From the NCBI RefSeq assembly GCF_000315055.1, contig NZ_BAER01000024.1:114688-178687 (forward strand): 64,000 nt of DNA, written 5' to 3'. Position numbers and translations under genes: made by a program. Position 1 is the first letter of the stretch. Every line of letters begins with the position of its first letter. Shown here one piece after another: positions 1-8,003 of this stretch. Origin of the DNA: Paraglaciecola polaris LMG 21857 (lineage in GTDB: Bacteria; Pseudomonadota; Gammaproteobacteria; Enterobacterales; Alteromonadaceae). Under the pieces are notes generated by a model that saw nothing but the letters and a program-made list of their open reading frames with translations, was not told the DNA's origin and did not search any database.

Positions 1-834
1 TGCTAACACGGCCTTGAATACATATTTCAATAAGTCTTCTGATAGCTGGGCGATATCACTTAAATCAGCAAAAGCAACTTCAGGCTCAATCATCCAGAAT
101 TCAGCAAGGTGACGACTAGTATTGGAGTTTTCGGCACGGAATGTCGGACCAAATGTATAGATTTTTGACATGGCCGTAGCGTAGGTTTCACCGTTCAGTT
201 GACCCGATACAGTGAGGAAGGTCTCTTTACCAAAAAAGTCTTGGCTGTAATCAATCTGGCCTTGCTCTGTGGTAGGTAGATTCATCATATCCAACGTGGA
301 TACTCTAAACATTTCCCCTGCGCCCTCAGTGTCACTGGCGGTAAGAATAGGTGTGCTCACCCAGCAATAACCATTTTCATGGAAAAAACGGTGAATAGCC
401 TGAGACAAACAGTTACGCACACGTGTCACCGCACCGATAACGTTAGTTCTTGGGCGTAGGTGAGCATGCTCACGCAAATACTCTAAGCTGTGGCGTTTTG
501 GCGCCATAGGATAAGTATCAGGATTCTCGACCCAACCTACAACCTCAACATCGCTGGCTTCAATTTCAAGAGATTGCCCTTGGCCTTGGGATTCCTTCAG
601 TACACCTGTGGCAATAATGGAGCAACTAGTGGTTAACCGTTGAATGTCGACATAATTATTCAGGGTATTCAGGGCAATGACCTGAATGGGATCAAAGCAA
701 CTACCATCATGCAAAGCAATGAACGACAAACCAGCTTTAGAGTCACGACGAGTACGTACCCATCCTTTTACGGTGACTTGCTGACCAACTGAATATTTAC
801 CGGCAAAAATATCTGCCACTGGGGCTTGCGCCAT
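1..834 (-). CDS. asnS: Asparagine--tRNA ligase, N-terminal part (cut by window edge)
   Basis: Cytoplasmic class IIb aminoacyl-tRNA synthetase that charges tRNA-Asn. The frame is open from an ATG at 834 down to base 1, so about 278 N-terminal residues are present and the C-terminal catalytic part lies outside. The N-terminus ([20 protein letters not shown]) leads into an OB-fold anticodon-binding domain (about residues 17-100, with [20 protein letters not shown]). The start of the class II catalytic domain follows, with [13 protein letters not shown], the motif-2-like [21 protein letters not shown] and the substrate segment [21 protein letters not shown] region. These are typical of AsnS rather than AspS. 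It is transcribed away from the next gene. The identity is secure; the only limit is truncation by the window. Confidence 0.95.
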   Translation of the reverse strand, partial: MAQAPVADIFAGKYSVGQQVTVKGWVRTRRDSKAGLSFIALHDGSCFDPIQVIALNTLNNYVDIQRLTTSCSIIATGVLKESQGQGQSLEIEASDVEVVGWVENPDTYPMAPKRHSLEYLREHAHLRPRTNVIGAVTRVRNCLSQAIHRFFHENGYCWVSTPILTASDTEGAGEMFRVSTLDMMNLPTTEQGQIDYSQDFFGKETFLTVSGQLNGETYATAMSKIYTFGPTFRAENSNTSRHLAEFWMIEPEVAFADLSDIAQLSEDLLKYVFKAVLA

Positions 835-1095
835 GTTTTCTCTCCAAACCACTTTGGGTATTTTTATTAAAATTCGGACCGAGCCAAATTATGTCATTTT
901 TTGGGGGGGGAAGTGCCATGATATCGCGGCTAAATCGACTAATTCAGCGAACGATTTATCAATAACAAAACAATTTGTGTGAAAAATACGCGCATTAGGC
1001 CAAAATAATGTGTCCGTTTCTTGGCTAATTTCACAAGGTGTGTAATCTTACTCAGGTGGGGCTTAGACTCAAGATAAATCGGAAGCAAGCAGGCA

Positions 1096-1482
1096 ATGGA
1101 ACGTAATAAACAAGATTGGCAGGGTAAAAACCGCCGAAAAACACCAATTGAAAACGACAAGCTGTTTCAAATGATGGTTGGCGTCAATGTTTTTGGCTGG
1201 GCTGTGTTTATAGCGGCGTTAATTGTTTTCCATTATGCGCGGCCTGAATTTATCACAGGCGTGCAAGATTTTTGGGGGGTGACGGGGCGTGAACAATGGT
1301 CGGCGTCTTTGAGTACTTATCTTGTGGCATTATTGTTCTGCTGTGTGGGTTTGAGTTTAGCCGTATTATTGTTGAAGCGAAAACGCACCCGACGCAAAAA
1401 CGATAACTTTGGGGTGAATGGTTTCATATTGTTGCTGGTCGCAACGATCAGTTTAACAATCTTGTATTTTGAGTTTACCTAA
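1096..1482 (+). CDS. Small three-helix inner-membrane protein, unknown function
   Basis: A 128-residue protein with a basic, hydrophilic N-terminus (residues 1-25) and three hydrophobic segments at about 28-48, 72-93 and 109-126. A strongly basic loop (KRKRTRRKN, about 94-102) precedes the last segment, so that loop probably faces the cytoplasm. I recognise no catalytic motif. The ATG at 1096 has only a weak AGG upstream. The gene is divergent from asnS; the spacer between them carries a run of eight G (903-910). Its position next to another small membrane protein suggests a conserved pair, but that is inference. Confidence 0.7.
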   Translation: MERNKQDWQGKNRRKTPIENDKLFQMMVGVNVFGWAVFIAALIVFHYARPEFITGVQDFWGVTGREQWSASLSTYLVALLFCCVGLSLAVLLLKRKRTRRKNDNFGVNGFILLLVATISLTILYFEFT

Positions 1483-1667
1483 GCAATTTACATCATGAAA
1501 ATGATTGCGTATTTTATTTACCGTAAAATTACGTTGACTCAATTGAAGATCAAAATTCACTCAAAATTGGTTTGATGGGACGTGCATTGCTGGCTATATT
1601 GTAACTGTCTTGTACATGTATGTGTGTGGTGGACTCGTTTTCAAAAGGAATTTTAGAGGAACCGATA

Positions 1668-1979
1668 ATGTCTAATAATAAAACACTAATATCATTGTTG
1701 CTCACCGTCGTTATTACTGCTCTCACCATCGTTATTTTCTTGCCTTTGGCGAATCTACCGCCAGAAACGTCACACTCGGCACTGTTTATGGTGGCACTAT
1801 TGCTGTTCAAAATTGCGGGGGCAATCTCGGCAGGTGTATTACTGATGTTGGTTATCAGTGACAGACCTTGGCGTAAACTGCGTCATAATGATGATGTCAT
1901 TTTTGCTCGGTATCAGCATGGCAACCCCACTAAACCCGAGCCGTTTAATCACGCCTACAACGGCCATTCACAGAAGTAA
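1668..1979 (+). CDS. Small two-helix membrane protein, unknown function
   Basis: 103 residues from the ATG at 1668. I chose this start because AGAGGA (1655-1660) stands at ribosome-binding distance; an upstream in-frame start at 1620 would add 16 residues with no clear ribosome binding site. Two hydrophobic segments (about residues 6-27 and 37-61) are followed by a polar, histidine- and asparagine-rich cytosolic tail. No family is recognised. It follows the previous small membrane gene on the same strand after about 185 bases and precedes a hairpin shared with the convergent cysteine synthase gene. Confidence 0.65.
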   Translation: MSNNKTLISLLLTVVITALTIVIFLPLANLPPETSHSALFMVALLLFKIAGAISAGVLLMLVISDRPWRKLRHNDDVIFARYQHGNPTKPEPFNHAYNGHSQK

Positions 1980-2003
1980 TAATCACGATATTTGAGCAAC
2001 CAT

Positions 2004-2030
2004 AAAAAGGGCACTTTTTCAAAGTGCCCT
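2004..2030 (-). terminator. Rho-independent terminator of the cysteine synthase gene
   Basis: A perfect 10-bp stem AGGGCACTTT / AAAGTGCCCT (2008-2017 with 2021-2030) closes a three-base loop. Read on the minus strand it is followed by five T (complement of 2004-2008), so it best serves the minus-strand cysteine synthase gene ending at 2061. It also lies just after the plus-strand gene ending at 1979. Confidence 0.8.
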
Positions 2031-2060
2031 CAATGCTATTTTATACGGCGTTATTGCCGG

Positions 2061-3077
2061 CTAGTCTTGGGGAAACAAATCGGTACTAAAATAACGCTCA
2101 GCCGTGTCAGCTAATATGGTGACAATCTGTTTGTTAGCATATTCTGGACGTTGGGCGATCGTGATGGCTGCACAAGCGGCTGCACCTGATGAAATACCTA
2201 CCGGCAAACTCTCTACTCGCGCAAGCTCTCGGGCATAGGTAATGGCATCTTCATTACTGATGGTAATGATTTCATCTAATAAGCTAACATCCAGCACGTC
2301 AGGTACATGGCCTGAGCTCAATCCTTGAATTTTATGCACGCCAGCGCGGCCCTCACTAAGTACCGGACAAGAAGCCGGTTCTACCGCGATAATTTTGATA
2401 TTAGGGTTACGAATTTTAAGGGCTTTGGCGATACCTGTGATTGTGCCACCTGTGCCTACGCCAGCAACTAACACATCGACCTTGCCATTGGTATCGCGCC
2501 AAATTTCTTGTGCCGTGCTATTAAAATGCATATCCGGGTTCGCTTGGTTAGCAAACTGATCGAGCATTACCGCATCTTTGGTTTCATCAACGAGCTGTTT
2601 GGCTTTATCAATCGCTCCTTTGGTACCCAGTTCTTTGGCCGTAGTTACTATTTGAGCACCGTAATGTTTGATCAGTTTTTGACGCTCAATCGACATGTGC
2701 TCGGGGATCACTATGGTTAATGGAATGCCTTTCATGGCGCAGATCCACGCACAGGCCACACCATTATTGCCAGAGGTTGCTTCAATTATCTGGGTATTCG
2801 CATTAAACGAATCTGATTGCATCAGCGTGTTGATCATGGCTAATGCAGGACGATCTTTAATTGAGCCAGCAGGGTTAAAATATTCCACCTTAGCGAGAAT
2901 GTCGCCAACTGCTTGATATTTTGCACCCAGACGGCTTAAACGGACCAAAGGCGTGTTACCAATGGTTTGGGTGATGTCGTCATAGATTCGCCCAGTGTGA
3001 GCGCTGAATTGGAGGGTTTCTGCGCTGTTTTCATTTTTTTCGTTATTTACAGCAAGTGCTAAGGCTTCATTTGACAT
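2061..3077 (-). CDS. PLP-dependent cysteine synthase family protein (CysK/CysM type)
   Basis: 338 residues, fold type II PLP enzyme expected to join O-acetylserine and sulfide (or a related nucleophile) to make cysteine. Visible signatures: the PLP lysine in NPAGSIKDRPAL (about residue 74), the phosphate loop GVGTGGTITG, and a C-terminal serine segment GISSGAA that contacts the PLP ring nitrogen. The substrate (asparagine) loop reads TSGNNG where the family norm is TSGNTG. The region PEHMSIERQKLIKHYGA is CysK-like, whereas SIKDR is closer to CysM, so I do not assign a symbol. An N-terminal extension of about 30 residues precedes the usual start. It is divergent from an Lrp/AsnC regulator (140-base spacer), which is a common arrangement for local control. 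Confidence 0.85.
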   Translation of the reverse strand: MSNEALALAVNNEKNENSAETLQFSAHTGRIYDDITQTIGNTPLVRLSRLGAKYQAVGDILAKVEYFNPAGSIKDRPALAMINTLMQSDSFNANTQIIEATSGNNGVACAWICAMKGIPLTIVIPEHMSIERQKLIKHYGAQIVTTAKELGTKGAIDKAKQLVDETKDAVMLDQFANQANPDMHFNSTAQEIWRDTNGKVDVLVAGVGTGGTITGIAKALKIRNPNIKIIAVEPASCPVLSEGRAGVHKIQGLSSGHVPDVLDVSLLDEIITISNEDAITYARELARVESLPVGISSGAAACAAITIAQRPEYANKQIVTILADTAERYFSTDLFPQD

Positions 3078-3217
3078 AAAGTTAATACTCTTGATTAGGA
3101 TTAAATCAGGTCAATACTATGCCATAGGAGCGGCGAAAAATTATTCTAACTATTGCGCTTGTTTTGGCTGCATTAAAAATTTATTCTAATTAAATGTAAA
3201 ATATTGGAATTATTTTT

Positions 3218-3670
3218 ATGGATAGGTTGGATAAAGAGATTTTGAGGCTATTGCAAGAAGACGCAACTATGTCCGTTAATGATGTGGCAGACCGTATTGG
3301 CTTGAGCACCACCCCTTGCTGGCGGCGAATTCAAAACCTAGAAAAGCAGGGGATCATTACCAAGCGCGTGGCGCTACTGGATGCACAAAAACTCGATTTA
3401 GGCATGACGGTCTTCGTGCAAATAAAAGCGGGTCGACATGACATTAATTGGTTAAGCCGCTTCGCTGAACATGCCGCTGGAATGGAGCAAATAGTTGAAT
3501 TCTATCGTATGAGTGGAGAATACGATTATATGCTGAAAGTCGTGGTGGCTGATATGAAGGCGTTCGATGTTTTCTATAAAAAGTTAGTCGGCGGGATTGA
3601 GTTATCCGATGTTACATCAAGTTTTGCCATGGAACAGATAAAGTATACTACCGCATTAGCAATTCAATAA
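3218..3670 (+). CDS. Lrp/AsnC-family transcriptional regulator
   Basis: 150 residues, the usual family length. The N-terminal winged helix-turn-helix (residues 1-60) contains LDKEILRLLQEDATMSVNDV and the recognition helix region GLSTTPCWRRIQNLEKQGII. The C-terminal RAM/ACT-like ligand domain (about 65-145) includes FVQIKAG, GEYDYMLKVV and a final beta strand. STTPCWRRI is typical of the Lrp branch that includes DecR/YbaO, a cysteine-responsive regulator of E. coli. Together with divergence from a cysteine synthase gene, control of sulfur amino-acid metabolism is likely but inferred. The 140-base spacer is AT-rich and has room for operators. Confidence 0.9.
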   Translation: MDRLDKEILRLLQEDATMSVNDVADRIGLSTTPCWRRIQNLEKQGIITKRVALLDAQKLDLGMTVFVQIKAGRHDINWLSRFAEHAAGMEQIVEFYRMSGEYDYMLKVVVADMKAFDVFYKKLVGGIELSDVTSSFAMEQIKYTTALAIQ

Positions 3671-3849
3671 TTTTATCTATGTGTTTAAATCATGGGGGAA
3701 AATAGTGTAATGTTGCAGACGAACACCGCAAATTTGTGATAATTTATTCTAGTATTTGCTCGCAAGTGGTAAATATTTATTTGAGGTGCACACCCCCCCA
3801 ATTCAATAAACGATAATAATAGCGCGTCAGCGCATAAATAAGGTTCTAT

Positions 3850-5223
3850 ATGGAATGGTATTCTATTCTTCCGCCGATCATCGCAATTGTAGTAGTTTTT
3901 TGGCGCAAAGAAGTAATATTGGCACTCATTTTGGCTATTTTTTCAGCTGAAGCTTTACTTGCCTATCGGCGAGGCGGTGAGTTTTTATTCAGCGGTGTTA
4001 TTGGCTCAGTTGAACGGGTAATTGAAATAGCGAGTTCAGCGGGCAATGCACGTATATTAATTTTTAGCATGTTAATTGGTGCGCTGTTGGCTTACATCCG
4101 TAATTCAGGTGGCGTGACGGCGACCGTTGAAATGCTTATCAGTAAAGGGGTTGCCAAGAGTAAACGACAAGTAGGGCTACTTACCATGTTCACCGGTATT
4201 GTGGTGTTTATTGAATCGAATCTAAGCGTGTTGGCGTCGGGTATTTTGTCGCGGGGTTTGTACGACAAATTTAAGATGAGTCGAGCGCGCTTAGCCTATG
4301 TTATAGACAGTACGAGTGCCCCTGTGTGCATTTTAATTTTACTCAATGGTTGGGGGGCATTTGTATTAGGCCTGCTAAGCAACTACGAACTTGAAGAATC
4401 TCCTGTTTCTATTTTATGGGGCACGATTCCTTTTAACTTTTACGCGATTATCGCGCTGTTGATTGTCACCTACACCATAGTAACCGATCGGGTACATGGC
4501 CCGATGCGAGAAGCAGAGCGTGAGATGCAACATAATAATGATGCCAGTCTGCCTATCCCGGCTAGTAAAGCTCGTTTTATGCTGATTCCGTTAGGTACCA
4601 TGATCTTCGGTATGATTGGCTTCATGTTATGGACCGGTAACGGTGACATAGCAGCGGGCAGTGGCAGTAAGTCTGTGCTTTATGCAACAGTATTAGCGTG
4701 CATGGTGGCTTACTTTTTACTGATCAGTGCTAAAAAGTACACGCACAAAGAATTAGTGGACGAGGGTTTTAAAGGTATGGGAGAGATCCTACCTTTAGTG
4801 ACTATTGTACTGTTTTCATTAACCTTGGGTGGTAGTTTGAAAGAGTTAGGCACTGGCATATTTGTCGCTAACCTAGTCGGTGACTATTTACCTTTGTCCT
4901 TGATTGTTCCTGTGTTGTTTTTAGCGGGAGGAATTATGTCATTTACTACAGGTACATCCTGGGGTACGTTCGCCATTTTAATCCCTATCGGTGTGCCTTT
5001 GATCCAAACACTGGGCCTGCCACCTTCTTTGGTGCTAGCCGCTATACTAGGCGGCGGTGTATTTGGGGATCATTGTTCTCCCATTTCTGATACCACAGCC
5101 GTTTCATCGATTGCATCGGGTTGTGATTTATTAACCCACGTACGTACCCAAATGCCTTATGCGTTATTTGGCGGGGCACTGGCATTCATTGCTTACTTTA
5201 TTGCCAGTTTGATTATGCTTTAG
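3850..5223 (+). CDS. NhaC-family Na+/H+ antiporter
   Basis: 457 residues, about 11-12 hydrophobic segments, no signal peptide. It resembles the NhaC-like ion transporter family: the loop FTGIVVFIESNLSVLASG, the conserved SAPVCILILLNGWGAF segment, and the late GGGVFGDHCSPISDTTAVSS motif that marks this superfamily. It would exchange cytoplasmic Na+ for external H+ across the inner membrane, a natural role in a marine organism. Substrate cannot be fixed from sequence because amino-acid antiporters share the fold. It starts at ATG 3850 and stands alone between the Lrp gene and ggt; a run of seven C lies in its leader (3793-3799). Confidence 0.85.
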   Translation: MEWYSILPPIIAIVVVFWRKEVILALILAIFSAEALLAYRRGGEFLFSGVIGSVERVIEIASSAGNARILIFSMLIGALLAYIRNSGGVTATVEMLISKGVAKSKRQVGLLTMFTGIVVFIESNLSVLASGILSRGLYDKFKMSRARLAYVIDSTSAPVCILILLNGWGAFVLGLLSNYELEESPVSILWGTIPFNFYAIIALLIVTYTIVTDRVHGPMREAEREMQHNNDASLPIPASKARFMLIPLGTMIFGMIGFMLWTGNGDIAAGSGSKSVLYATVLACMVAYFLLISAKKYTHKELVDEGFKGMGEILPLVTIVLFSLTLGGSLKELGTGIFVANLVGDYLPLSLIVPVLFLAGGIMSFTTGTSWGTFAILIPIGVPLIQTLGLPPSLVLAAILGGGVFGDHCSPISDTTAVSSIASGCDLLTHVRTQMPYALFGGALAFIAYFIASLIML

Positions 5224-5325
5224 TCGTTAATATTGCTGCTTAATGCGTCACGTTCCCATCGATAATCATTCGATTTACGTGGCGTTTACTTCCCATATAA
5301 ACAATAACAGCGAAAAGGAGATTTG

Positions 5326-6975
5326 ATGAAAAATTCACTTATGCTCGTATTATCGATACTTGTGCTTAGTGCCTGTGGTGAGCAAAAACAGCAATCCGCT
5401 GTTGCTATGCCGGATGCGTTTAGTGCGGATGTTGCTAAACAGATTATGCAGGATGGTGGAAATGCTGTTGATGCAGCTATTGCAGCGCAGTTTGTGTTAG
5501 CGGTAACTTTACCTGAGGCCGGTAATATTGGCGGCGGTGGTTTCATGCTGGTCTATAAGGATCAACAGGCTGATTTTATTGATTATCGCGAGCAAGCTCC
5601 CTTGGCCGCTCACCGAGACATGTACCTAGATGAGCAAGGCAATGTGGTGCCTTATCAATCTGTTATCGGTATTTTGTCATCAGGTGTTCCAGGTACGGTT
5701 GCGGGCATGTGGTTAGCCCATGAAAAATATGGCACCTTACCTTGGAAAGACTTAGTAGAACCCGCAGTGAAGCTCGCCGCAGATGGTTTTGTGATGTCAG
5801 AAAAGCTTGCCGGTTACATCAGTCGCTATAGTCAGCATTTAAAAGACAATAAATTTGCAGTTAATTTTGACGATTACTTTGCATCGGCAAAAACGGGTGA
5901 CGTATTTAGACAGCCTGAACTTGCTGCGACGTTAGCACTTATACGTGACCAAGGCCGTGATGGTTTCTATAAAGGAAAAACCGCCAAAATCATTGCCAAC
6001 TTTATGGCTCATCACCAAGGGTTAATTAGCGAGGATGATTTGGCACAATACGAAGCCAAGTCAAGACAACCAATTTCGGCTAAATGGCGTGAATATCAAG
6101 TGTTAACATCGCCACCGCCTAGCTCTGGTGGTATCGCGATTATTCAATGGTTAACTATGTACGACCAGTTAACTGCGGGCAAAGCAAAACTAGAACACAA
6201 TTCGGCCCCTTATGTGCACGTATTAGCCGAAGCGGGCAAGCGTGTTTTTGCCGATCGAGCGGAATATCTGGGGGATCCTGACTTTATTAAAGTACCGGTC
6301 GCAGAGTTGATAAACCCTGATTACATCGCTAAACGTGGCGCAGATATCAGTATGGATCGTATTTCTGTCACTGAGCTTATTAAGCCCGGCTTAAAAGAAA
6401 GTGAGGAAACGACCCATTTTTCGATTGTTGATAAATGGGGTAATGCAGTGTCGAACACTACAACGATTAATTTAGGGTTTGGCAGTGGCGTTGTGGTTGA
6501 AGGGGCAGGCTTTTTGTTGAATGATGAAATGGACGACTTCAGTGCTAAACCTGGTGTGGCGAATGTGTTTGGCGCAGTAGGTGGAGAGGCGAATGAAATT
6601 CAACCTAAAAAACGTATGTTGTCATCCATGACACCCACCATAGTGCTCAAAGACGGTAAAGTCAGTGTGGTGACAGGCTCACCAGGGGGGACAACGATTA
6701 TTAGTTCAGTGTATACCTCAATATTGAATACGTTAGAGTTCGGCATGAGTGCACAAGAGGCGGTAGATGCCCCCCGTTTTCATCATCAGTTATTGCCGAA
6801 GGATACCATCCGTTATCATCAGGGCTTGACGCCTGACGTGGTCAGCGCACTAAAGAAGATGGGCTATATCATGGATAACAGTCGATTTGGTGATTTGCAT
6901 ACTATAGTGGATCGGGATGGCAAACTTGAGGCCGGCTCTGAATCCAGTGGGCGTGGTAAGTCGATTGTATTTTAG
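5326..6975 (+). CDS. ggt: Gamma-glutamyltransferase, lipoprotein form
   Basis: 549 residues from ATG 5326, chosen because AAGGAG (5315-5320) is correctly spaced; a TTG three bases earlier is an alternative. The N-terminus MKNSLMLVLSILVLSAC ends in a lipobox (LSAC), so the enzyme is probably lipid-anchored in the periplasm, unlike the soluble E. coli enzyme. Family features: GGNAVDAAIAAQ, NIGGGGFMLVY, PPPSSGG, the autocleavage site ETTHFSIVD with catalytic Thr at about residue 362, MDDFS, and the oxyanion-region segment GSPGGTTI. It hydrolyses or transfers the gamma-glutamyl group of glutathione and related peptides, releasing Cys-Gly for recycling. A terminator follows directly. The gene is monocistronic. 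Confidence 0.93.
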   Translation: MKNSLMLVLSILVLSACGEQKQQSAVAMPDAFSADVAKQIMQDGGNAVDAAIAAQFVLAVTLPEAGNIGGGGFMLVYKDQQADFIDYREQAPLAAHRDMYLDEQGNVVPYQSVIGILSSGVPGTVAGMWLAHEKYGTLPWKDLVEPAVKLAADGFVMSEKLAGYISRYSQHLKDNKFAVNFDDYFASAKTGDVFRQPELAATLALIRDQGRDGFYKGKTAKIIANFMAHHQGLISEDDLAQYEAKSRQPISAKWREYQVLTSPPPSSGGIAIIQWLTMYDQLTAGKAKLEHNSAPYVHVLAEAGKRVFADRAEYLGDPDFIKVPVAELINPDYIAKRGADISMDRISVTELIKPGLKESEETTHFSIVDKWGNAVSNTTTINLGFGSGVVVEGAGFLLNDEMDDFSAKPGVANVFGAVGGEANEIQPKKRMLSSMTPTIVLKDGKVSVVTGSPGGTTIISSVYTSILNTLEFGMSAQEAVDAPRFHHQLLPKDTIRYHQGLTPDVVSALKKMGYIMDNSRFGDLHTIVDRDGKLEAGSESSGRGKSIVF

Positions 6976-6990
6976 TCTCTAAATTGAATT

Positions 6991-7029
6991 AAAAAACGGT
7001 TGCAGACTTTTGGGGGCAACCGTTTTTTT
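6991..7029. terminator. Bidirectional terminator between ggt and a convergent gene
   Basis: Stem AAACGGTTGC / GCAACCGTTT around a 12-base loop, flanked by six A on the left (6991-6996) and seven T on the right (7023-7029). It can serve ggt on the plus strand and, read in reverse, the minus-strand gene ending at 7061. Confidence 0.88.
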
Positions 7030-7060
7030 GTATCAATTAGTTCCCTACGTTAACGTTTAT

Positions 7061-7780
7061 TTAATGCTGGTGTCCGCCATCTAATGCGTGACCTTTGTCA
7101 TCATAAAAGCCCGAAGCCCCTTTTTCGATAAAGCCTAAGGTAACCATTTTCGTTAAAAAGGCATCACTGTGATCATCGCCGATATCAGCAAAATCGGTAC
7201 TTTGATAAGCAGCGCGTCGGTCAAAAAATATGTTGATTTTGCGTGTGTCGCTGGTGACGTTTTGCAACGTCCATACTTCCTGGGTACTTCCTTTTTGCCA
7301 ACTGTAGTAGCTGACTAAGTTTTGCTGGGTTAAGTAGCGCACTTCGATTTTGGTGTCACCCATGCTTTTAGTGTATATCCGTGTTTGCTCACAACCTGCG
7401 CCAGTTTCTTGTTGAACATTTAATTGTGATAGTAAGGTGTCGGAAATAAGCTTATAGCGGTAATTCCAGTCTGATTCTGCTTTTCCATGCACCTTTTCAC
7501 CAGGTTGGTATTCGATGGCACGTTGTTCATTATCAAAAAACCGCGTGGGTTTTATCAGCTGATTTTTGGCTAAATACCAACTTTCGGTAATGTGGGTTTG
7601 CGGGTATTGATGGGCGACAGTTTTACCGTTTCGCCACAACACTAATTCGCTAGTATGGTGCTTGTTGCCATCGGTTGCGGTAATTTGATAGCTGGCTGTC
7701 AATTTGGTTGGAGAAATGTCACAAGTCGCAAATGCCTGGCTCGCATACAGTGAAATAATTAAAAATAATGATGAACGCAT
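7061..7780 (-). CDS. Secreted protein of unknown function
   Basis: 239 residues with a Sec signal peptide (MRSSLFLIISLYASQAFA, cleavage near residue 18). The mature part is mostly beta-rich and contains one early and one late cysteine that could form a disulfide. Segments such as YQITATDGNKHHTSELVLWRN and YQPGEKVHGKAESDWNYRY suggest a periplasmic protein of lipid- or envelope-related type, but I do not recognise a named family. The C-terminus is histidine-rich (GHALDGGHQH), which could bind metal. The ATG is preceded by a GGAGT ribosome binding site. It lies downstream of the alkaline phosphatase operon after 223 bases, so it may or may not be part of the phosphate response. Confidence 0.6.
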   Translation of the reverse strand: MRSSLFLIISLYASQAFATCDISPTKLTASYQITATDGNKHHTSELVLWRNGKTVAHQYPQTHITESWYLAKNQLIKPTRFFDNEQRAIEYQPGEKVHGKAESDWNYRYKLISDTLLSQLNVQQETGAGCEQTRIYTKSMGDTKIEVRYLTQQNLVSYYSWQKGSTQEVWTLQNVTSDTRKINIFFDRRAAYQSTDFADIGDDHSDAFLTKMVTLGFIEKGASGFYDDKGHALDGGHQH

Positions 7781-8003
7781 GATGTACTCCGGAATTTATG
7801 GTGATCGAATTGATAAGTGGCGCGTCAGTTTCTAATGATGTGCATGTGGTGTATTACCGGGCTCAAGTTCGTTGTACCGATCCTGTACTTAAACAGAACT
7901 ATCCTGAGTACTTCAAATAATAAAAATATGCTCGCCGTGTTGATCATGCTACAAAAACTAACGAAAAGAAGCAGGGCGCGCGCCCTACTCATATAGCGCA
8001 CCG

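Noticed and set aside
903..910. Run of eight G as a phase-variable promoter
   Set aside because: It is in the asnS spacer, not positioned between clear -10 and -35 elements; noted only.
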